Shown in pieces: positions 59,952-64,000 of a stretch of DNA of 64,000 nt (positions are counted from its first letter, which is position 1; every line of letters starts with the position of its first letter). A model generated the notes under the pieces. The model was given only the letters and a program-made list of their open reading frames with translations, did no database searches and was not told where the DNA came from. A program made the position numbers and the translations under genes. Source of the DNA: JAXGYV01 sp040772045 (GTDB taxonomy: Bacteria > Actinomycetota > Thermoleophilia > UBA2241); assembly GCA_040772045.1 (NCBI GenBank), contig JAXGYV010000007.1:41142-105141 (forward strand), written 5' to 3'.

Positions 59952-61513
59952 TCGTCCTGCGACAAGGACTGCTCGAGAGCACGCTCCACATCGGCATCGA
60001 GAGACGCTTCGCCTCCTGCGGGCACTATACCTTCGCCGGCATCGCGGGACAGGAGAGCGGCCTCGCCGCTCGTCATCGCGTCGAACGCCTTCGCCTTCAG
60101 CCGCGTCCGCGTCAGTTCGATGCGCCGGCGCATCTCCGCCTGGTCCATCGGAGCCTGAGGGGAGGCCAGCTCCTGAGTCACCTCGTCGGTGCTCTCCCAC
60201 GCCGCAGGCACGACAGACGTTGATTCCGCCACCGGCTCCACCGCCGAGCTTCGCTCGCTCTGGCTTCCGCCATCCATCAGCGGCTGGTCCTCCGCAGGTG
60301 CCGCCGCGGCAGTCGGCGACACAGCCTCGACAGGCTGTACCTCGCGCTCTTCCGCCGCTAGCGCCTCGGCGACGACCGATTCACCCTGGCTCACTGGCGA
60401 ACTCGCCGCGCCGACCACCGCTTCCAGCTCCGGCGCGGGTACGTCACTCTCGCTGGCTACCTCGAGGTACTCATCCCGCTCGGCGGCGGGCAGCCGCCCG
60501 CCCCCCGAAGGCTCGGCGAGATCCGCGGCGAGCACAGGTCCCTGGTCAAAGCGGCCGGATGCCTCGCCCGTCTCGTCCATACCCCTGTCGCCCAGCGACG
60601 CCGTCTCCTCAGATGGGAACGACGCCCACGCGTCGCCGGCGAGAGCCGCCTCCCGCGGCTGCCCCTCAGCCTCATCCGGCGCGCGCGTCGGGGTAACGGC
60701 AGGCGTGTCCTCCGGTGCTGGCCACACACGCACGTCCTCCGGACGGAGCTGCGTGCTCGCCATAGGCTCTGCGACCTCAGGATACGTGTCGGCCGCCGCC
60801 ACAGGCTCTTCCACCGCCGCCTCCTCCTGCGACCAGGCGGCGGGTACCTGCTCAGCCACCGGCGGCATCGGCCACTCTGGCGTCGGCTCTTCCTCGACAG
60901 ACGTGATCGCGTCCTCCGCTTGCTCCCCCCAGGCTGGTTCGGCCTCGAGGACGGGCGCGCCGTCCGCTGCCTCGCTCTCCGCCACTGCTTCGTCAGGCCG
61001 GCTCTCAACCGCCGCGGTATCGCCAGACACCTCCGGTACCTCAGGCGCCGTGCTCACGGCGGCGGGCTCTGGTTGCGATGGGGTGGCAGCCGATTCGGAC
61101 GGCCAAGCTTCCGCTTCCTCCCCAGGCGTAGCCGGCGGGATGTCCACGACCTCAAACGGCCGGTCGAGCGCCTCCCGCACCGCTTGCCGCGTCTCCTCCA
61201 CTCGAGCCCGAAGGTCGGCAACCTCGGCTACGGATGGCGTTGGCGGCGAAGCCACCGGCGCTATCTCCGCCTCCGCAGGCGTGGCGACCTCTGCCAGGAC
61301 GACGGGCCCCGCGGTCGACACGGCGACCGGCTGCGACACCGTCTCCTGCGAGACAGAACTCGCGGGCTGCTGCTCTAACGGACCTTCGCGGAGGTAGTCA
61401 CGCAGGCGGTCGCGAAACATCCTGCGCCACTCGCCCCCGCTCTTCGGCGAGAGGAGCAGCGCCGCGACCGCCCCCATCGCGGCGCCGATCACGAATCTCA
61501 TCAGCCGGTTCAT
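59945..61513 (-). CDS. YtxH-domain protein with long acidic Ala/Glu/Pro-rich tail
   Basis: A 522-residue protein. The first 45 residues (MNRLMRFVIGAAMGAVAALL then KSGGEWRRMFRDRLRDYLREG) are a YtxH-type membrane anchor. The rest is low-complexity, mostly Ala, Glu, Pro, Val, Ser and Asp, and likely disordered, ending in a short helical segment (QAEMRRRIELTRTRLKAKAFDAMTS). AAGGAGGC precedes the ATG at 61513; the frame is open further upstream. The tail is far longer than in ordinary YtxH proteins (about 100-150 residues). Function unknown; a cell-envelope or stress role is guesswork. Confidence 0.75.
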   Translation of the reverse strand: MNRLMRFVIGAAMGAVAALLLSPKSGGEWRRMFRDRLRDYLREGPLEQQPASSVSQETVSQPVAVSTAGPVVLAEVATPAEAEIAPVASPPTPSVAEVADLRARVEETRQAVREALDRPFEVVDIPPATPGEEAEAWPSESAATPSQPEPAAVSTAPEVPEVSGDTAAVESRPDEAVAESEAADGAPVLEAEPAWGEQAEDAITSVEEEPTPEWPMPPVAEQVPAAWSQEEAAVEEPVAAADTYPEVAEPMASTQLRPEDVRVWPAPEDTPAVTPTRAPDEAEGQPREAALAGDAWASFPSEETASLGDRGMDETGEASGRFDQGPVLAADLAEPSGGGRLPAAERDEYLEVASESDVPAPELEAVVGAASSPVSQGESVVAEALAAEEREVQPVEAVSPTAAAAPAEDQPLMDGGSQSERSSAVEPVAESTSVVPAAWESTDEVTQELASPQAPMDQAEMRRRIELTRTRLKAKAFDAMTSGEAALLSRDAGEGIVPAGGEASLDADVERALEQSLSQDDY

Positions 61514-61642
61514 CGTCGCCTCCTTGGCTCTCGAGAAGGGCGACGGCACAACGTGAGCCGCGCCCTGGAATCTCCCTGGACTCTATTCGACACGTCTATG
61601 CGTTCGCTTGAGAGTTCCCGGCTAAGCTCGCGAATCCCCAGG

Positions 61643-62032
61643 TCAAGAGAGACGGTCCGCGACCACTGTTTCCGGGGAGGCCAAACGAACTACCGCCACC
61701 CAGCTCTCGCCGAACTTGCCGCTCAGTGCGACGCCGACCTCACGCAAGGCTACGGGCGCCAATCCCGGCGCTACCGCCACCGGAGCCATCGGCCGATCGT
61801 CGGCCTGATAGCGCAGCACGCCATCCTCCAGCTTGAGCAGCAGCGGCTGATCGGATAGCTCCCGCAGCCGGTGGACACAGGCCGCGCTAACCCGGACAGT
61901 ATGGCTCACGATCGTCCCCGGCGGTGTATCGATGCGCCGTTTCACGTGCGTCGCCGCCAGCCAGGCGAACGCCAGGAGAACCGGCACGCTTACGCCGACG
62001 AGCACGAGGAGGAGCGTTAGATTCCCGGTCAT
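61643..62032 (-). CDS. Hypothetical single-TM protein (129 residues)
   Basis: The N-terminal segment (about 5-28) is hydrophobic, followed by HVKRRIDTPPG and a soluble part of about 95 residues with beta-type pattern (LLLKLEDGVLRYQADD, APVALREVGVALSGKF, WVAVVRLAS). I do not recognise a family. Its ATG overlaps the rarA stop (ATGA, 62029-62032), so the two are translationally coupled. It may be a membrane-tethered partner or merely a passenger. Confidence 0.72.
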   Translation of the reverse strand: MTGNLTLLLVLVGVSVPVLLAFAWLAATHVKRRIDTPPGTIVSHTVRVSAACVHRLRELSDQPLLLKLEDGVLRYQADDRPMAPVAVAPGLAPVALREVGVALSGKFGESWVAVVRLASPETVVADRLS

Positions 62033-63360
62033 ACGCTGTCCTCGCCCTCCTCGCCTCCGATCCGCCCGCGTAATTCTTCCGCCATGGTCACCTCCGCGCC
62101 ACAGATGGGTTGGTAGTACACCGTGCCGACAAGCTCGTCGGGCAGGTACTGCTGTTCAACCCAGCCGCCGAAGCTGTGCGGATACTTGTACCCTTGGCCG
62201 TGTCCTAGACCCGCAGCGCCGCGGTAGTGCGCGTCGCGCACGTGAGGCGGAGGCGGCAGGTTGCCGTGTCGCCGCACGTCGGCCAGCGCCGCGTCAATCG
62301 CCTTGATGGAGGCGTTGCTCTTCGGTGCTAGAGCGAGGTATGCCGCCGCTTGGCACAGGTTGATCCGGCACTCCGGCAACCCCACGAACTCAACCGCTCG
62401 CGAGGTGGCGACCGCCACCCCCAGCGCCTGCGGATCGGCGTTGCCGATGTCTTCGCTCGCGAACACGATCATGCGGCGAGCGATGAACTTCGGGTCCTCG
62501 CCGCCCTCCACCATGCATGCCAGGTAGTAGATGGCGGCGTTCGCATCGCTGCCCCGCAAGGCCTTGATGAACGCCGATATGGTGTCGTAGTGAGCATCGC
62601 CGGCGTCGTATCTCACCGGCGTCTTCTGCGTCGCGTCGCGCAGTGCAGCCACGGTGATAGTTTGCGGCGGTCCGCCGGGCGTAGCCCCTACGGAACGAGT
62701 GACCGCCTCGAGAGCGTTCAGGGCGATGCGCGCATCGCCGCCGGCGATCTCCGCCAGCACGGCCTCGGCACCAGTTTCCACGCGCAAGGGCAACTCGCCC
62801 AGCCCTCGCTCGCGATCGGCCAGCGCGCGCCGTACGAGTACCTCGATCTCCTGGTCCGTCAGCGGCTCGAATCGATAGAGCTGGCAGCGCGAGAGCAGCG
62901 CGGAGTTCACCTCGAAGTAGGGATTCTCCGTGGTCGCCCCGATGAGGAATACGATGCCGTCCTCGATGGCATGCAGCAAGGCGTCTTGTTGTGCCTTGTT
63001 GAACCGGTGGATCTCGTCGATGAAGAGGATGGTGCGTGCCCTATCGAGTGAGCGCGCCTCGCGGGCGCCCTTGATGGCCGCGCGCACGTCCGCCGTGCCG
63101 GAGTTCACGGCGGAGAGCTGAGCGAATCGCGCCCCCGTCTCGGCGGCGATTACCCTGGCGAGCGTAGTCTTCCCGGTGCCCGGCGGGCCGAAGAAGATCA
63201 TCGAGAAGAGCTCGCCGCGCTGAATGGCCGCCCGCAGGACGGTCGTGGGTCCGATCAGGTGATCCTGCCCCAGGAATTCGGCCAGCGTACGCGGCCGCAT
63301 ACGCGCCGCGAGCGGTGCCTCGGCTTTGACTGTGTCCTCTGGAAGGGAGAAGAGGTCCAA
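62029..63360 (-). CDS. rarA: Replication-associated recombination protein A (RarA/MgsA AAA+ ATPase)
   Basis: A 443-residue AAA+ ATPase acting at stalled replication forks. ARMRPRTLAEFLGQDHLIG, the Walker A IFFGPPGTGKTTLARV, the Walker B ILFIDEIHRFNKAQQDALL, sensor 1 GATTENPYFEV and the C-terminal tetramerisation domain (DAHYDTISAFIKALRGSD, GLGHGQGYKYPHSFGGWVEQQY) are all seen. The TTG at 63360 (LDLFSLPEDTVKA) follows AGAGGTGGGAG; the frame is open upstream but crosses into the divergent HNH gene. A 28-nt gap separates the two divergent starts. Confidence 0.94.
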   Translation of the reverse strand: MDLFSLPEDTVKAEAPLAARMRPRTLAEFLGQDHLIGPTTVLRAAIQRGELFSMIFFGPPGTGKTTLARVIAAETGARFAQLSAVNSGTADVRAAIKGAREARSLDRARTILFIDEIHRFNKAQQDALLHAIEDGIVFLIGATTENPYFEVNSALLSRCQLYRFEPLTDQEIEVLVRRALADRERGLGELPLRVETGAEAVLAEIAGGDARIALNALEAVTRSVGATPGGPPQTITVAALRDATQKTPVRYDAGDAHYDTISAFIKALRGSDANAAIYYLACMVEGGEDPKFIARRMIVFASEDIGNADPQALGVAVATSRAVEFVGLPECRINLCQAAAYLALAPKSNASIKAIDAALADVRRHGNLPPPPHVRDAHYRGAAGLGHGQGYKYPHSFGGWVEQQYLPDELVGTVYYQPICGAEVTMAEELRGRIGGEEGEDSV

Positions 63361-63388
63361 ACTCCCACCTCTGGTATGATCGAGTTCG

Positions 63389-63895
63389 ATGGTCCGGGTG
63401 CTGGTCCTGAACACCACAGACGAGCCGCTGAGTGTGTGTTCCGCGCGGCGCGCCGTCGTCCTTCTCCTAAAGGACAAAGCCGAAGTGATCACGTACTCAA
63501 ACCGGACCTACCACTCCGAACTGCTCACGCTCTCGGTGCCGCACGTGATCCGCTTGCGCGAGTACGTCGTGGTTCCACGAGGGCTACAGCGCCGGATGAG
63601 TCGTCGCGCGGTCTTCGCCCGCGACCAGTATCGCTGCCAGTACTGCGGCAGTAACTGTGACCTTACCCTAGATCACGTGATCCCCCGATCGAGGGGCGGC
63701 GATCATAGCTGGGAGAACGTCGTCACATCGTGCGCCCCCTGTAACGCGCGCAAGGGCGACAAGACGCTGACGGGGGCGCGCATGGCGCTCGCGCGACGCC
63801 CTCGCCCACCGGGACCCTTGAGCTTCGTGTTCCGTTCCACCGACACGGTACACGATTCATGGCTACCCTACCTGAGCCTCGCGAGCTCTTCGTAA
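63389..63895 (+). CDS. HNH endonuclease family protein
   Basis: A 168-residue protein. The HNH core is FARDQYRCQYCGSNCDLTLDHVIPRSRGGDHSWENVVTSC followed by APCNARKGD, with two CxxC zinc pairs, the His-Asn-His positions and the usual length. The N-terminal RVLVLNTTDEPLSVCSARRAVVLLL region is common in chromosomal HNH proteins of Actinobacteria and cyanobacteria, whose role is not established. ATG at 63389 lies only 9 nt after a TATGAT -10-like element, so the mRNA may be leaderless. Not associated with a mobile element here. Confidence 0.88.
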   Translation: MVRVLVLNTTDEPLSVCSARRAVVLLLKDKAEVITYSNRTYHSELLTLSVPHVIRLREYVVVPRGLQRRMSRRAVFARDQYRCQYCGSNCDLTLDHVIPRSRGGDHSWENVVTSCAPCNARKGDKTLTGARMALARRPRPPGPLSFVFRSTDTVHDSWLPYLSLASSS

Positions 63896-64000
63896 CACGA
63901 GCCTGCCACGCGCTCAGCCGCACCACCCTCGCGCGCTGTTCAGCCGTACCCGCCGCGGTCCCCGCCTCTCTACGAATCACGCTGCCGCACCGTCGAGGGC

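Noticed and set aside
63859..64000. Open plus frame running off the window end (MATLPEPRELFVTRACHAL...)
   Set aside because: It overlaps the HNH gene by 37 nt and is too short to assign. It may be the start of a next gene but cannot be supported.

Overview
The window is a continuous high-GC, gene-dense bacterial chromosome segment. I see no insertion sequence, prophage, integrase, CRISPR array or rRNA. Short intergenic gaps, ATGA/GTGA gene overlaps, a DUF3618 protein, an Actinobacteria-type holin-III-like membrane protein and a two-subunit glycine decarboxylase (gcvPA + gcvPB) fit a deep-branching actinobacterium (Thermoleophilia-like or similar). That placement is inference, because no taxonomic marker such as 16S rRNA is present. 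The cell makes selenoproteins: selA and selD are here, and selD itself reads through an in-frame UGA.

Layout. 1-2.9 kb (minus): selD, an unknown multi-pass membrane protein, and the start of selA. 3.0-5.5 kb (plus): two tandem membrane-anchored PQQ-type beta-propellers. 5.4-12.7 kb (minus): one operon behind a glycine riboswitch and an intrinsic terminator, in the order gcvH, gcvPA, gcvPB, a LipM-like octanoyltransferase, lpdA, lipA and a HAD phosphatase. It holds the glycine cleavage proteins H, P and L plus the enzymes that lipoylate the H protein; gcvT is not in the window. 12.8-21.7 kb: small envelope proteins, argF, a NimA-like flavoprotein, a PLP decarboxylase, an 81-residue orphan, a cysteine synthase with a Cys-rich tail, a divergent IlvD/Edd dehydratase and a membrane protein. 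21.9-25.9 kb: a 7TM-PAS-GGDEF-EAL protein, tRNA-Ile(GAU), a DUF151 nuclease and chorismate mutase. 26.0-31.4 kb (minus): dedA, thrB, archease, a sodium:solute symporter with a 48-residue accessory protein, and rtcB.

31.5-54.6 kb (mainly plus): a surface-polysaccharide region. It has two DegT aminotransferases, a DUF354 protein, a PglF/CapD-type 4,6-dehydratase, a PglD-type acetyltransferase, a PglC-type sugar-phosphate transferase, two O-antigen polymerase/ligase proteins, several GT4 glycosyltransferases (one a double-domain fusion), a PIG-L deacetylase, an ATP-grasp enzyme, a Wzz-like protein and a 3-hydroxyacid dehydrogenase. Set among these are a two-subunit class I fumarase with a LysR regulator, and a ComA-type phosphosulfolactate synthase followed by a histidine phosphatase. 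Dehydratase, aminotransferase, acetyltransferase and phosphotransferase together would suffice for an N,N'-diacetylbacillosamine-type first sugar. No Wzx flippase is seen.

54.6-64 kb: a Nit-type amidase with an agmatinase-family enzyme, a TrpB2-type tryptophan synthase beta chain, a membrane-bound M28-like protein that seems to have lost metal ligands, a long acidic YtxH-like protein, a small membrane protein, rarA/mgsA and a divergent HNH endonuclease.

The points most worth a second look are the selenoprotein SelD with its SECIS hairpin, the unknown membrane gene coupled into the sel operon, the ComA/phosphatase pair, the dehydratase lacking the usual active-site lysine, the M28 pseudo-peptidase, and several genes whose best ribosome-binding site precedes a non-standard start codon.
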